Shown: piece by piece, positions 8,139 through 17,855 of the stretch
Numbering within the stretch: position 1 is the stretch's first letter
How the letters are laid out: each line of letters begins with the position of its first letter
Assembly: GCA_949292205.1 (NCBI GenBank)
Contig: CASEYR010000010.1
Location: 1-48,488 of the forward strand
Length of the DNA stretch: 48,488 nucleotides
Origin: an uncultured Alphaproteobacteria bacterium
Lineage (GTDB): Bacteria > Pseudomonadota > Alphaproteobacteria > CAAHEQ01 > UBA3637
Reading direction: 5' to 3'
Program-made: the position numbers and the translations under genes
Notes under the pieces: model-generated
Told to the model about the DNA's origin: nothing
The model's input: the letters and a program-made list of their open reading frames with translations, nothing else
Databases searched by the model: none

Positions 8139-11100
8139 CTAAAATATTCTGGCAGAGGATTGTTCAGACTTAGGTAAAATCGGTTGAACAACCCTATTTT
8201 CCAAATTACTATCAGTGTTAGCTGTGGGTTCAGTATCAGCATTTATCACATTTTCATCTACCGGCGCTGTATCAACACCGTTATAAATCGGAGGAACATT
8301 AACGGCAGAAGATATATTCGGATCATAATATTGTGTCTCATACTCGGTTCCTATAGCTTCACCGACAGGTCCGTTTACGGCTCCAACACCGGCGCTATCT
8401 GCTGCCTGCAATACCTCTCCCGTTCGATTTGCAATCCAGTTCCCCTGTGAAGCCCCTTGAACCTGTTTAGACAATCCACCGAATTGAGCATCATAATCTT
8501 GCTCATCCTCCACCTCAGTTCTCAACCACAAATCTTCATTTGAGAAGACGGTCATCCGAGTTCCGGCAGGGACAAATACAACAGGTTTAATACTTGTTGC
8601 TTCTTGCAGCAGCTGTTGGAAAATACCATCCATAGAATCCAAGAAGTTACTCCGAGCATCGCTAGCAGCCTGACTGCGAGAACTTTGAGTTGTTGTTCCA
8701 TCACTTTGATTTGTCGTGACATCATCATTAGTTGCTATCGCGTATGCAACGGCAGAATCCAACAATGTTTGCATAACCGGTTTACCATATTTCTGGATTA
8801 ACTGTTCATCCAAATACGCAGCCACACCACCACGACCTTGAGCATCACCGGACTGAGCCGAAAACTTAAAGGCAGATCCATCCGGACGAATTAAACGTTG
8901 CCAAGAAATTTCCAACTTAGCGACATGATTTTCACCACCATTTCCAGCGGCCTGTCCGATTAAGCGACTACCGGCGGGAATAATGATATTACGTCCTTCT
9001 TCTGCATAAATATGACGCTCAACAATCGCCGTAACCGGAATATTGGTATATCGAGAATCTATCGAATGAACCAGAACTGCCGGTATAGCTTTGTCTTTCA
9101 AAATCATCCGAGACATATCCACCGGATAGCTGGATACAATCTTGGGTTCTCCCCAATCCATATCTTTCTTCTGACGAGCTCGCGCCAATGTCCGTCCATC
9201 CGGTTGTAATCTACTAAAGGACTTAATTTTTTGACGCATATTCTGACGTCGTTGAGCTAACAGTTGTTGCATTTGTTGCAACTGTTCAGGGTGAGTTTCA
9301 ATCTTTTTATCCAAATTAGGACGAACACGACCTTGAGCATCAGCACCACCAACCAACAAGCGATTATCCAAAGAATACGGACGTCCATCATCTCCCATAT
9401 ACCCGACAACCGTACCGTCCTGATCAATCAAAGATCCCTTTGGAGTAATTTCAAAGACTTTGTCTCCGATAAAGATACGTCGACCGGAAACTCCTTTTTG
9501 TCCCATTCCGACACCAGGAATTAAACCATTCAAACGAGAATCCGTCCCACCAATACTTCCAAAACCATTACCGGTATCTCTGGGAATATGGCGTCCAATT
9601 AAGTTTCCTTCGGCATCATAGACATTTCCTTGTGCATCAATACGCCCCAAATATGTTCCATCATTCGTGTACATATTTCCTTTTTCGTCAATGTAACCGA
9701 TTTGATTGCCATACTTATCATAGATTTTACCACATTTTATCGTATAGAGCAAATTACCGTTCTTATCCCGCACATCTCCATTATACTGGGCATTTTGACA
9801 CTCGGTACTATTTCCCAAGGAAACAGATCCGTCCGAATTAATTTGACCGATCACATTACCATTGGCATCAACGATTGTTCCATCCGGCATAACCTTTCCG
9901 ATAACCTCACCGGCAGCATTAATCAGATCACCCTTTCCATTAATTAAGCCTAAGAAGTTACCATCAGCATCTCGCAAGACACGTAATTGATCCAGCTCAT
10001 TTCCGGACATATCCAACAAGCGACCGTCCTCTGTCAATGTTGCAATTTTCTTACCTGAAACAGGATCAATAATATCACCGTTTGATAAAACTTGGAATTG
10101 AGCTGTTCCATCCGGAGACTTGTATAACCCATCACGACCAAAGGTTCCGGCGATACTACCGTCAGCATTGAACATCAGTTCTTCATCCGGAGATACCGTC
10201 CGACCGATAACATTACCATCAAAATCAACCATAGTCCCTTTGCCATCACCTAAAACTTTACCAATAGCAACGCCATCTTTATTCACAACAGTTCCGTCAA
10301 ATTTAACACGCCCTAACGGATTCCCATCTTTATCTAAGACAAGACCACGCTCCAAAACATGTCCGATAACATTGCCGGCATTATCGACGACAGATCCATC
10401 ATTCCGAGCACACCCCATATTGATACCTTTTGTATCAACAACGGTTGAATCCGGTAAAGTCCGACCCAAGAAGTTTCCTTCGGGAGATAAAACGGCACCG
10501 ATGCGAACGACGCGACCAATCTGCCGATCAGAATTATCAACCGCCCACTTATCTGGAGTAATGCGACCGACAACATCCCCACGACCATTAATCACCTGAC
10601 CATTAAAAGATGTTTGACCAACAACTTTACAATCATTGACTACCAACTGCTCCGGAATCAAAGCGCCTAAAATTTTCAACTCATGATTGCCCTTAACCGC
10701 TCCGTTGACAGCAATCTGCCCTGCTTCCTCTCCGGCAAAAGAAACTACTTTCCCTTCGCCACTCAAAGAACCCAAGACAGTTCCATCATGACTTGTTGCC
10801 GGATTAAATGATAAAACAGCACCCTCCAACGGTAATTCTTTTCCAAGAATCGTACCATCATCTAACATCCGATAAACTTTTTTATCCGAAGCATCTAAAA
10901 TATCCCCACCAAGAGTTGTTCTACCCAAAACAACATTTTTGTAGCTAAAGGGCAATCCCTGTTTTACGATATGTCCCGCATACGGCATAGTTGTGAACAT
11001 ATTTCTATCCGCAACACCGACAGCTGTTCCGTCTGACATAATTCGCCCCATTAACATATTATCTCTACCGACAATACTACCGTCCAATGTCACAGAGCCA

Positions 11101-14100
11101 ATATCATATCCATCATCGTTAATAGCCATTCCCATCGGTATAGCTCCACCGGCCCACAGAGAATCAACTGTTAATGCCGATCCGAATGGCATATACTCTG
11201 CCAACTTTTTTCCATCTCCGCTGACAACCGTTGCGGTACCAGAGCTTCGACCGATAATTGCGCCATTTCGATCAATAAAGGTTTTAGGGGCAAAAATACC
11301 ACCGCTAAAAGAACCTTTTGTATTGTATACAGCGCCAATTCCACTTCCCAAAGCAGATCCCGTCACAATACCATCTGCAACTGTTTGCCCTGTTACAATC
11401 GCCTGTCCCATAACATTCAAATTCGTGGTAATAGGCAGTCCGACTGGAGCAAAACCACCAACAATTTTCTTTGTTAGATCAGACACAAGACCATTCATCA
11501 TCAGCTGCCCAACCGCTTTACTGTCAACCATACCCATGACAGAACCATTTAAACCGGACATGCCAAGCAAACGACCAGAAACACTATCATTAACAGCCAA
11601 ACTATCCGCCATTAATCGTCCGACAATAACACCATTATTAATCGCAAACTTATTATTAAACAGTGATCCCTGTGTCTGCCCTTTATGATCAACAACCGAT
11701 CCCGATCCATCAACCAATCCTAAGGATGATCCGTCATTTGTCACAGGCACACCCAATGGAATATAAGATCCAACAACCGTTCCGTTGGGTTGAATAACTT
11801 GCCCATCTAATGTTACGCGACCAACAATCTGTTTTCCATCTTCAACAGCTCCATCATAACGCGTCCATCCGATTATTTGACCATCCGCATTAACAGCAAT
11901 ACCCGGAGCTAATATCTGCCCAACAACACCACTTTGCCCATCCGACACGAATCTGGATGCATTCGTGGTTGCCAAAGCCTGACCGGACGCACCAATAACT
12001 TGACCATTTGGTGAGATTGCTCCCATCAAAGAACCATCAGAAGTCACAACAACACCATGATGAATCAATCCGCCCATGACATTGCCGTCTCTATTAAGAG
12101 CAACGCCCGATATTGTTACCGAACCAATAGGATTTCCGCTTAAATCATTTAAATCGCCTTTAAAAGAAGTCCAACCGATCAACTTTCCGGATAAATCCAG
12201 ATAAGGACCAATCCGAACCAACCGTCCGATAATATCACCCTTTGTTCCGATAACGGCTCCGAAAGGAGAAATAACTCCAATTTGGCGTCCTCTCTGATCG
12301 TTGACAGTTCCACGATATGTTATAGACCCCAATACGCCATGTGCCCCAACCGGCAAAGAAATCTCAGGATAGACACCACCGATAACCCGATTCTCATTTG
12401 ATACAACTACCCCATTCGCCAATACACGACCAATTTTTGTCCGAGCCGACGAAATGACATCTCCTTTTTCCGTAACACTACCCAATTCCTGACCGATAAC
12501 AGATAAAACCATACCTTGAGGAATACGAACACCGATAGTTTTTCCAGAACGATCTACCACCGTTCCGTCTGCACGAATAGCGCCCAAGACTTCACCGGCC
12601 GATCCCACTAACAACCCATCAACAGTCATAGTTGCCATATACAGTCCGTTCATATCCATAAACGAAGTCTTATCAGGAATTAAAGCACCAACAATCGTAT
12701 TTTTATCCCCATTCAAAACGGTCATATCCGGCAACACAACACCAAAACGTTCTCCGGCCAAATTAACCGCCACACCTGTTTTTTGAGAATACCGCCCCAG
12801 AATTAAACCGTCATGTGAAAAGATGACACCATCGGGCGGAATGACACCGATAACATTTCCGTTTTTATCGGTTACCCAACCATTTGGTTGTAAATCACCT
12901 ATTTTATTGCCTTGCGCATCAAAGACCTCATTTCCAACAACCGTCCAATTCGTCGGATTGCCGTTTTCATCCAAAATAACACCATTGTGTTTGGATTTAT
13001 CTACGACACGACCGATAACTGTTTTACCGTCTAATGACGTTACGGTTCCATCCGGATTGACACAACCGATAACCTTGCCGTTCAGGTCAATTACTTTACC
13101 GTCCAACCGCACACGACCGATAACCTTGCCGTCATTTCCGACAACTAAACCTTTTTGAGCAACTGAACCGATAACCTCTTGTTGACGGTTCACAACTTGC
13201 CTTTCGGGTGTAACACAACCAACGCTCATCCCCGCTGCATCAACAACTTGACCATCCAAAGTAATTAAGCCCAGCAAGCGACACCCTTCTGCGATAGCCG
13301 TACCACGCGGGATCACAACGCCAATAATACGGTTATTTGCATTTGTTACATATCCATCCGCCATAACGCGCCCGATTGATTCCACGGTTGCGTTCATCAC
13401 AGAGCCATCCGGATAAACAGATCCTAAAACTTGACAGCCCTTACCAATGACGCGTCCACGAGCCATAACAGCTCCAATTACCTTTGAACCGGCCGAAACA
13501 GTTGCATCTGCATTAACACATCCGACAACCGAACCTTTTGCGTCAACAGCCTTTCCTTCAGAATTAACAAATCCCAACAAGGTGCCTTTTTCACTAATAA
13601 CCAATCCCTGTGTTACAGCCGTTCCGATTTCAGTTTGCTTTTCATCTACAACGGCACCATCTAATAAAACCTTACCGACGATCTGTCCAAAGCTGTCTTT
13701 AACCTCTCCATTCAATAAAATCTGCCCCAAAGACTTGCATGATGCAGCGACAGCAACTCCTTGAGGAATCACACCACCGATTAATTCACCACTGGGATCA
13801 ACTGCCAAACCGGTCGGTTTAATCGTTCCAATAACTTGTCCGTCTGCATTAACAATACTGCCGTCCGGAATAATACCGCCGATCACGTCTCCGGTGAAGT
13901 TAATCACCAAGCCCCAAGGTCTCAATGACCCAATCACGGCACCTTCTAAATTAACAACCGATCCATCAACCAAAGGACGTCCGATAACCGTATTGGCGCC
14001 ATCAACAACAGTTCCGTCAGGAAGAACCTTTCCGATAACAAGCCCTTTATCATCCATAACAGAAACGACCGGCAAAGCTGCCCCCAAAACCTTTAAAGAG

Positions 14101-14981
14101 GAATCAACAATCGTATCATCTTGCAACAAACGCCCCAGTCCAACACCATCAGCCGCCAACACATCACGACTTGGAGAAATTGTCCCTAACAGCTTATTAT
14201 CCATACCCATCGGAATTTTATCCGGAGCAACAATACCGACAATTTTACCATCTTTATTGATTAACAGCCCATTCTCGGTTACTTTAATTTTTTCACCGTT
14301 AATAGTAACGGTACCATCATCATCAACCTCATGCAACTGTCCATCCAATCCCATAGCAACTTTCTTTTCGAGAACATCTTCGTCCTTACAAGGACTTTCG
14401 CAAATGACACAATCCTTAGAATCTGTAGACTGAGCCTTAATCTGAACAGATAAAATTTCCTCACGAAAAACAGATGGACTATCTTCCTTCCAGCGAATAT
14501 TCAAAATATTTTGTAATTGACGCAAAAAGGTGGGATTCCACAGTAACTTAACATTACAACTTTTATCTTGCTCAATTTTTAAATTCGGCGTACAAGTTCC
14601 CTGTATAGAGAATCCATCAACCTGCTCTTCGGCAAACTCCATACCGATAAACTCAATCGGGGCATTTCGGGCAGTTAAAGTAACGATTGCCTCCGCCTGA
14701 GACCCCAACACAACACCGTCCATGTTAACCGACGCAGGTTGAGCCTCCAACGAGGCACTCCCACGAGCAAAACTAGCCCCCTCGGCTTCATTTTTAACGG
14801 CCAGTTCAAAATCTGCTGAATTCCAATCTAGTTGTGGAGCCTGAGGGGCAGTATCCTCTCGCCCAGACATAAAAATCAAAGCAACAACAAACAACACCAA
14901 CAACCCCAACCCCAAAAACAAAAGTTTGCGGTTGCTTCCCTTTGCATATTGCTCAGACGAGCTTAATCCTCTGCCACTCAT
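8139..14981 (-). CDS. virB10: Giant repeat-bearing VirB10/TrbI protein
   Basis: About 2,280 residues, against roughly 380-480 in typical VirB10. I prefer the ATG at 14981 (site GGTAGGAT) over a TTG two codons upstream. The order is: short cytosolic N-terminus; one TM helix (about 20-41); a beta-rich Ig-like segment (about 85-185, with paired Cys); a Cys cluster near 193-200; about 1,650 residues of 17-residue repeats (see 9380-14375); a Gln/Arg-rich helical linker; then the TrbI/VirB10 fold (about 1958-2155), with PAGSRLIGQ, RLIRPDGSAF, a helical antenna-like insertion and VVFVPAGTRMTVF; and a polar tail of about 125 residues. VirB10 spans inner and outer membranes and gates the core complex. 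DotG of Legionella and CagY of Helicobacter are also repeat-expanded VirB10 relatives. The gene lies between virB9 and virB11. Confidence 0.92.
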   Translation of the reverse strand: MSGRGLSSSEQYAKGSNRKLLFLGLGLLVLFVVALIFMSGREDTAPQAPQLDWNSADFELAVKNEAEGASFARGSASLEAQPASVNMDGVVLGSQAEAIVTLTARNAPIEFIGMEFAEEQVDGFSIQGTCTPNLKIEQDKSCNVKLLWNPTFLRQLQNILNIRWKEDSPSVFREEILSVQIKAQSTDSKDCVICESPCKDEDVLEKKVAMGLDGQLHEVDDDGTVTINGEKIKVTENGLLINKDGKIVGIVAPDKIPMGMDNKLLGTISPSRDVLAADGVGLGRLLQDDTIVDSSLKVLGAALPVVSVMDDKGLVIGKVLPDGTVVDGANTVIGRPLVDGSVVNLEGAVIGSLRPWGLVINFTGDVIGGIIPDGSIVNADGQVIGTIKPTGLAVDPSGELIGGVIPQGVAVAASCKSLGQILLNGEVKDSFGQIVGKVLLDGAVVDEKQTEIGTAVTQGLVISEKGTLLGFVNSEGKAVDAKGSVVGCVNADATVSAGSKVIGAVMARGRVIGKGCQVLGSVYPDGSVMNATVESIGRVMADGYVTNANNRIIGVVIPRGTAIAEGCRLLGLITLDGQVVDAAGMSVGCVTPERQVVNRQQEVIGSVAQKGLVVGNDGKVIGRVRLDGKVIDLNGKVIGCVNPDGTVTSLDGKTVIGRVVDKSKHNGVILDENGNPTNWTVVGNEVFDAQGNKIGDLQPNGWVTDKNGNVIGVIPPDGVIFSHDGLILGRYSQKTGVAVNLAGERFGVVLPDMTVLNGDKNTIVGALIPDKTSFMDMNGLYMATMTVDGLLVGSAGEVLGAIRADGTVVDRSGKTIGVRIPQGMVLSVIGQELGSVTEKGDVISSARTKIGRVLANGVVVSNENRVIGGVYPEISLPVGAHGVLGSITYRGTVNDQRGRQIGVISPFGAVIGTKGDIIGRLVRIGPYLDLSGKLIGWTSFKGDLNDLSGNPIGSVTISGVALNRDGNVMGGLIHHGVVVTSDGSLMGAISPNGQVIGASGQALATTNASRFVSDGQSGVVGQILAPGIAVNADGQIIGWTRYDGAVEDGKQIVGRVTLDGQVIQPNGTVVGSYIPLGVPVTNDGSSLGLVDGSGSVVDHKGQTQGSLFNNKFAINNGVIVGRLMADSLAVNDSVSGRLLGMSGLNGSVMGMVDSKAVGQLMMNGLVSDLTKKIVGGFAPVGLPITTNLNVMGQAIVTGQTVADGIVTGSALGSGIGAVYNTKGSFSGGIFAPKTFIDRNGAIIGRSSGTATVVSGDGKKLAEYMPFGSALTVDSLWAGGAIPMGMAINDDGYDIGSVTLDGSIVGRDNMLMGRIMSDGTAVGVADRNMFTTMPYAGHIVKQGLPFSYKNVVLGRTTLGGDILDASDKKVYRMLDDGTILGKELPLEGAVLSFNPATSHDGTVLGSLSGEGKVVSFAGEEAGQIAVNGAVKGNHELKILGALIPEQLVVNDCKVVGQTSFNGQVINGRGDVVGRITPDKWAVDNSDRQIGRVVRIGAVLSPEGNFLGRTLPDSTVVDTKGINMGCARNDGSVVDNAGNVIGHVLERGLVLDKDGNPLGRVKFDGTVVNKDGVAIGKVLGDGKGTMVDFDGNVIGRTVSPDEELMFNADGSIAGTFGRDGLYKSPDGTAQFQVLSNGDIIDPVSGKKIATLTEDGRLLDMSGNELDQLRVLRDADGNFLGLINGKGDLINAAGEVIGKVMPDGTIVDANGNVIGQINSDGSVSLGNSTECQNAQYNGDVRDKNGNLLYTIKCGKIYDKYGNQIGYIDEKGNMYTNDGTYLGRIDAQGNVYDAEGNLIGRHIPRDTGNGFGSIGGTDSRLNGLIPGVGMGQKGVSGRRIFIGDKVFEITPKGSLIDQDGTVVGYMGDDGRPYSLDNRLLVGGADAQGRVRPNLDKKIETHPEQLQQMQQLLAQRRQNMRQKIKSFSRLQPDGRTLARARQKKDMDWGEPKIVSSYPVDMSRMILKDKAIPAVLVHSIDSRYTNIPVTAIVERHIYAEEGRNIIIPAGSRLIGQAAGNGGENHVAKLEISWQRLIRPDGSAFKFSAQSGDAQGRGGVAAYLDEQLIQKYGKPVMQTLLDSAVAYAIATNDDVTTNQSDGTTTQSSRSQAASDARSNFLDSMDGIFQQLLQEATSIKPVVFVPAGTRMTVFSNEDLWLRTEVEDEQDYDAQFGGLSKQVQGASQGNWIANRTGEVLQAADSAGVGAVNGPVGEAIGTEYETQYYDPNISSAVNVPPIYNGVDTAPVDENVINADTEPTANTDSNLENRVVQPILPKSEQSSARIF
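9380..14375 (-). repeat. Protein-coding tandem repeats, about 90 units of 17 residues (51 bp)
   Basis: Inside virB10 the protein repeats roughly every 17 residues with the pattern x-x-G-x-V-V-[DN]-x-x-G-x-V-I-G-x-V-x. Examples are PDGSIVNADGQVIGTIK and LDGKVIDLNGKVIGCVN. The count of about 90 is length divided by period, not an alignment. Units are diverged at both DNA and protein level, so this is not a simple DNA tandem array. Alternating beta-branched residues and Gly/Asp turns suggest a beta-solenoid. The register blurs towards the C-terminal end. Confidence 0.85.
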
Positions 14982-15005
14982 ATCCAATCCTACCTTTTGA
15001 TAAAA

Positions 15006-16739
15006 TTATTGAACCCGAATTACCGAACAAGAAAAACCACGACGCCCCAGCTTACGACACAAAGCATCTCCGGCCTTAACACTTTTCATCGGACCAACAC
15101 GAAGTCGGAACAATTCACGAACATCGCCATCTGCCGTTGCATCGACAGAATAATACGGTTCATACCCTTTTAAGATATCTTCATTTTTAGCGTAAATTTG
15201 CTCCCAAGTACTTTCAAGTTCAGCAATATTTGCATTCGTTCCCAGCTCCACGGAAATAACTTCCTCGACATTAGCTGAAACACGTGTATTCTGACTCTTT
15301 GATACACTCTGCTGGCTAGATGTTGATGAAATCTGATTAATAACACCAACGATACCGGAGTTTGCAGATGGAGAGTACAGGACAGAAGACGGAATTGTTT
15401 GAATCGGAGTCATATTCTGCTTTTGAGCATTCATTAACACATTATAAGCATCATCGGAACAATCCACTTCACATTCTTCAACTACTGTATTCTGATTTTC
15501 GGTCAGAATAGGTTGCCCCTCCATCGTCAAAGCAGCCTGCTTACGCGTCAGTAACTCATCTGTTGTCTGGTTCTTTCCTTTTCCGCCAGCGGACACTGCA
15601 TTATCCGGTTGTGCCGGAGCATGCCATGAATCCGCACGCGATTCCGAACCGCTATAGTCCACCCACTCCAAGCCTGAAGCAGGATCCCGACGAAGTTTCA
15701 AGCAAATAATCTTTTTCCCGTTTCTCAACACCAAATCACCAACAGCCTCAACAACAATTAAACGACTGTTCGGTCCGCGCGTTCTAAATCCAACCGGAAC
15801 CTCTGAATCTTGAACGATCAGATTAACAACAGGTCTCTGAGTCATTGTCAAAGCCTTTGGTCCCAAATCAATGTACGTAAAGATATTATCACGCCAGACA
15901 TTATCCGGAGCAATATCAACATCTTCCGGATTCGGGAGATACATATCAATATCGAAACGGAAACTTTCCGGATCAACCGGAATAGACTTCAACCAATCCT
16001 TAGGACCTGTCGAAGCTGTACTCAATCCGATTTGAGGATTTTGAGCACCACCCGGCGTCAAATTGCCACGTCCAGACCAGCCCGGCGCCGAAAAACCGCT
16101 GGCAGCCGTAGAGGAGGCTGTGGCCGTGGCTCCATTAAAATTTCCAAGGGTTCCTCCTGCAGAAACCGGCGTATAACGCGGACCAACCAGAACATCCACA
16201 ACCGACTGTGTAATTTTATCTGTATTATACGTTTCACTCCGCAGATAAAAGACATAACGGTTACCCGAACGTCCAAAAACGATCATATTACAATCAACCC
16301 CGATATATGATGGATCTGCATATAGAAGAAGAGAGTTCGGAGCGGCAATTTCACCACCAAAAGACTCCGGAGAACCAATATGGACTTTTTCAATCAACTC
16401 CCAAGAAGGCAGGTTAATAAGAGTCATCATACCTTCTCTCAAACGAATCGGCAAAATAACATCCGGAGACCAGTTATAGCGAGAGTAACCCGGCTTTAAC
16501 TGACCTTCACCCATATGGGACAAAGGATCATTCCATGCTTTCTGTTGCATACCCAAAGAATGTATATATCCCAAGTTTACCTGATCAAACTCTCCCGTTG
16601 TTTGAGCAATAGCATCTTCCAACTGAGCCGCCTCCGTATCCGTCGGCAACATTTGTTGCGCTTGCGCACTTACCGTCATTAAAACCATCAGGCTGATTGC
16701 CCCCAACCATTTCATTTTTTGAGTTTTTTGTGTTACCAT
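15006..16739 (-). CDS. virB9: VirB9/TrbG-like outer-membrane core protein with C-terminal SPOR domain
   Basis: A 577-residue protein with a signal peptide ending in VSAQA-Q. The N-terminal VirB9-like domain (about 85-185) includes YSRYNWSPDVILPIRLREG and NRYVFYLRSE. A Gly/Ser-rich linker follows (about 200-250). The VirB9 C-terminal domain (about 285-355) has IFTYIDLGPKALTMTQRPVV and GDLVLRNGKKIICL, the region that binds VirB7 and VirB10. After a further linker, residues 505-577 read as a SPOR domain (FRLRVGPMKSVKAGDALCRK, then FSCSVIRV). SPOR domains bind denuded peptidoglycan glycans. The ribosome site is GGAGAA. A usual VirB9 is about 250-300 residues. The gene is followed by virB10 and preceded by a 124-base gap after virB8. 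Confidence 0.9.
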   Translation of the reverse strand: MVTQKTQKMKWLGAISLMVLMTVSAQAQQMLPTDTEAAQLEDAIAQTTGEFDQVNLGYIHSLGMQQKAWNDPLSHMGEGQLKPGYSRYNWSPDVILPIRLREGMMTLINLPSWELIEKVHIGSPESFGGEIAAPNSLLLYADPSYIGVDCNMIVFGRSGNRYVFYLRSETYNTDKITQSVVDVLVGPRYTPVSAGGTLGNFNGATATASSTAASGFSAPGWSGRGNLTPGGAQNPQIGLSTASTGPKDWLKSIPVDPESFRFDIDMYLPNPEDVDIAPDNVWRDNIFTYIDLGPKALTMTQRPVVNLIVQDSEVPVGFRTRGPNSRLIVVEAVGDLVLRNGKKIICLKLRRDPASGLEWVDYSGSESRADSWHAPAQPDNAVSAGGKGKNQTTDELLTRKQAALTMEGQPILTENQNTVVEECEVDCSDDAYNVLMNAQKQNMTPIQTIPSSVLYSPSANSGIVGVINQISSTSSQQSVSKSQNTRVSANVEEVISVELGTNANIAELESTWEQIYAKNEDILKGYEPYYSVDATADGDVRELFRLRVGPMKSVKAGDALCRKLGRRGFSCSVIRVQ

Positions 16740-16863
16740 AACCGTCTTCTCCTTTAATTTGACAAAACTCTTTCCTTTATCCTATATCAAAACCACACAT
16801 AAAGTCTACAAAAAAATAAAAAAAAGCTCTTTTTTTATAATTCTCATCTTTTTATAGACATCA

Positions 16864-17568
16864 TTAATCCAATAATTGCATTCTAAACCGATTAACAACA
16901 AAGCCCAGAGGATTTTTCAATCTTTGTTCCCAACGCAATCCCTCTCGCAAAGCCCCGAAATCAATTTCCATCAACACAGACCACTTTGACCGCTTCGGTT
17001 CACTCATATCCAGCTTCATATCAACCAATTCCACCTCAGCTTGCCATGTGACACCCGCTCCTTGAGCCGGGTAAACCGAAGCATTTAAAATACGAACATT
17101 ACGCGTTAATCCCTCTTTTTGAGCCTGCTCCAACAAGGCTGGAGCTGTCCGCAAAAACTCTTGAAAAACAGCACTTCCGCTCATCCACTGAACGGCCCCC
17201 TCCGTTCCCCACCGTCGCTCTAATTCATTCGTATCCGATCCGATTCCCAAACGTGCCACCAGATATTGCCTAACAAATGACTCCTGCAAATCCTTAGAAG
17301 ATAAAGTTGAAGCAGAAGGGCGCCGAATTGTAATAATTTGCTGATCCTTGTCTTGAGTTGACACATAAAACGGTTGAACCCGAACGATAGGCGTCAAAGA
17401 AAACAACGCCATCAGTAAAATGATATTAGCTAACAATGCCGCAGCACTGACAAGCCCGAAAGCTCGCGCCATCCATAGATAGCGACGTTCTTTCAAGGCC
17501 TCTTCGGATACATCTTCCACACTGCGCTCTGGATCATTATCCGATTCCATGTGTGACTTGAACTGCAT
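16864..17568 (-). CDS. virB8: VirB8-like inner-membrane T4SS protein (copy 1)
   Basis: A 234-residue protein: cytosolic N-terminus, one TM helix (about 36-57), then a periplasmic NTF2-like domain. It ends with the VirB8 signature NPLGFVVNRFRMQLLD, matching the NPLGF-x-V-x-x-[YF]-R pattern of the family. VirB8 is a bitopic protein that organises the periplasmic part of the inner-membrane complex. The ribosome site is GGAGG, nine bases before the ATG. It lies 21 bases after the VirB7-like gene, and a second VirB8-like gene lies further upstream. Duplicate VirB8 is known in the Rickettsiales vir homologue (rvh) system. Confidence 0.9.
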   Translation of the reverse strand: MQFKSHMESDNDPERSVEDVSEEALKERRYLWMARAFGLVSAAALLANIILLMALFSLTPIVRVQPFYVSTQDKDQQIITIRRPSASTLSSKDLQESFVRQYLVARLGIGSDTNELERRWGTEGAVQWMSGSAVFQEFLRTAPALLEQAQKEGLTRNVRILNASVYPAQGAGVTWQAEVELVDMKLDMSEPKRSKWSVLMEIDFGALREGLRWEQRLKNPLGFVVNRFRMQLLD

Positions 17569-17589
17569 TACAGCAGCCTCCTCCGTTCG

Positions 17590-17766
17590 CTACGAGAACC
17601 AAGCCGGCAACGCCGGAGCCTTTTCAAGCTGTAGACAAGCACAAGGTGATTTTTTCAGCTCGGAATAATCCGGACCAATACCAACTGTTTCCTTCTCATA
17701 TACAGACCCGCAAGCCACCAGAGCAAGCACTCCAACAGCAAATAAAACCATCAACATTTTTTTCAT
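17590..17766 (-). CDS. VirB7-like small lipoprotein
   Basis: A 58-residue lipoprotein. The start at 17766 gives MKKMLMVLFAVGVLALVACG with a lipobox (LVAC) and Cys19 as the lipidated residue. A longer frame upstream lacks a proper ribosome site, while GAGGAA precedes this ATG. The mature part has a CAC pair. In VirB systems a small lipoprotein, VirB7, binds the VirB9 C-terminal domain in the outer membrane, and this gene sits in the equivalent place near virB8 and virB9. Assignment rests on size, lipobox and position, since VirB7 sequences are poorly conserved. Confidence 0.75.
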   Translation of the reverse strand: MKKMLMVLFAVGVLALVACGSVYEKETVGIGPDYSELKKSPCACLQLEKAPALPAWFS

Positions 17767-17855
17767 TTTGTGTTTTCCTCTCGTCAAAATTAAAAAAACT
17801 ATCCCTAATTTAGCACATAAATTCAAAATATCCAACAAAAAACTCTTTTTTTACT

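Noticed and set aside
8184-14433. Many plus-strand open frames across the repeat gene
   Set aside because: They are antisense shadows of the 17-residue repeats, low in complexity and without ribosome sites.
7131-16739. Dot/Icm (type IVB) identity for the core genes
   Set aside because: DotG also has repeats and a VirB10-like end, but VirB9-type domains, VirB11 motifs, VirB8 signatures and a VirD4/TraG coupler fit the vir/trb type better.
16740-16863. Internal promoter or attenuator before virB9
   Set aside because: A weak TAGACT-N16-TATAGG and a short A/T palindrome are present, but neither is strong enough to call.
17767-17855. Internal promoter before the VirB7-like gene
   Set aside because: TTGGAT-N17-TAAATT on the minus strand is possible, but in such AT-rich spacer it is weak evidence.
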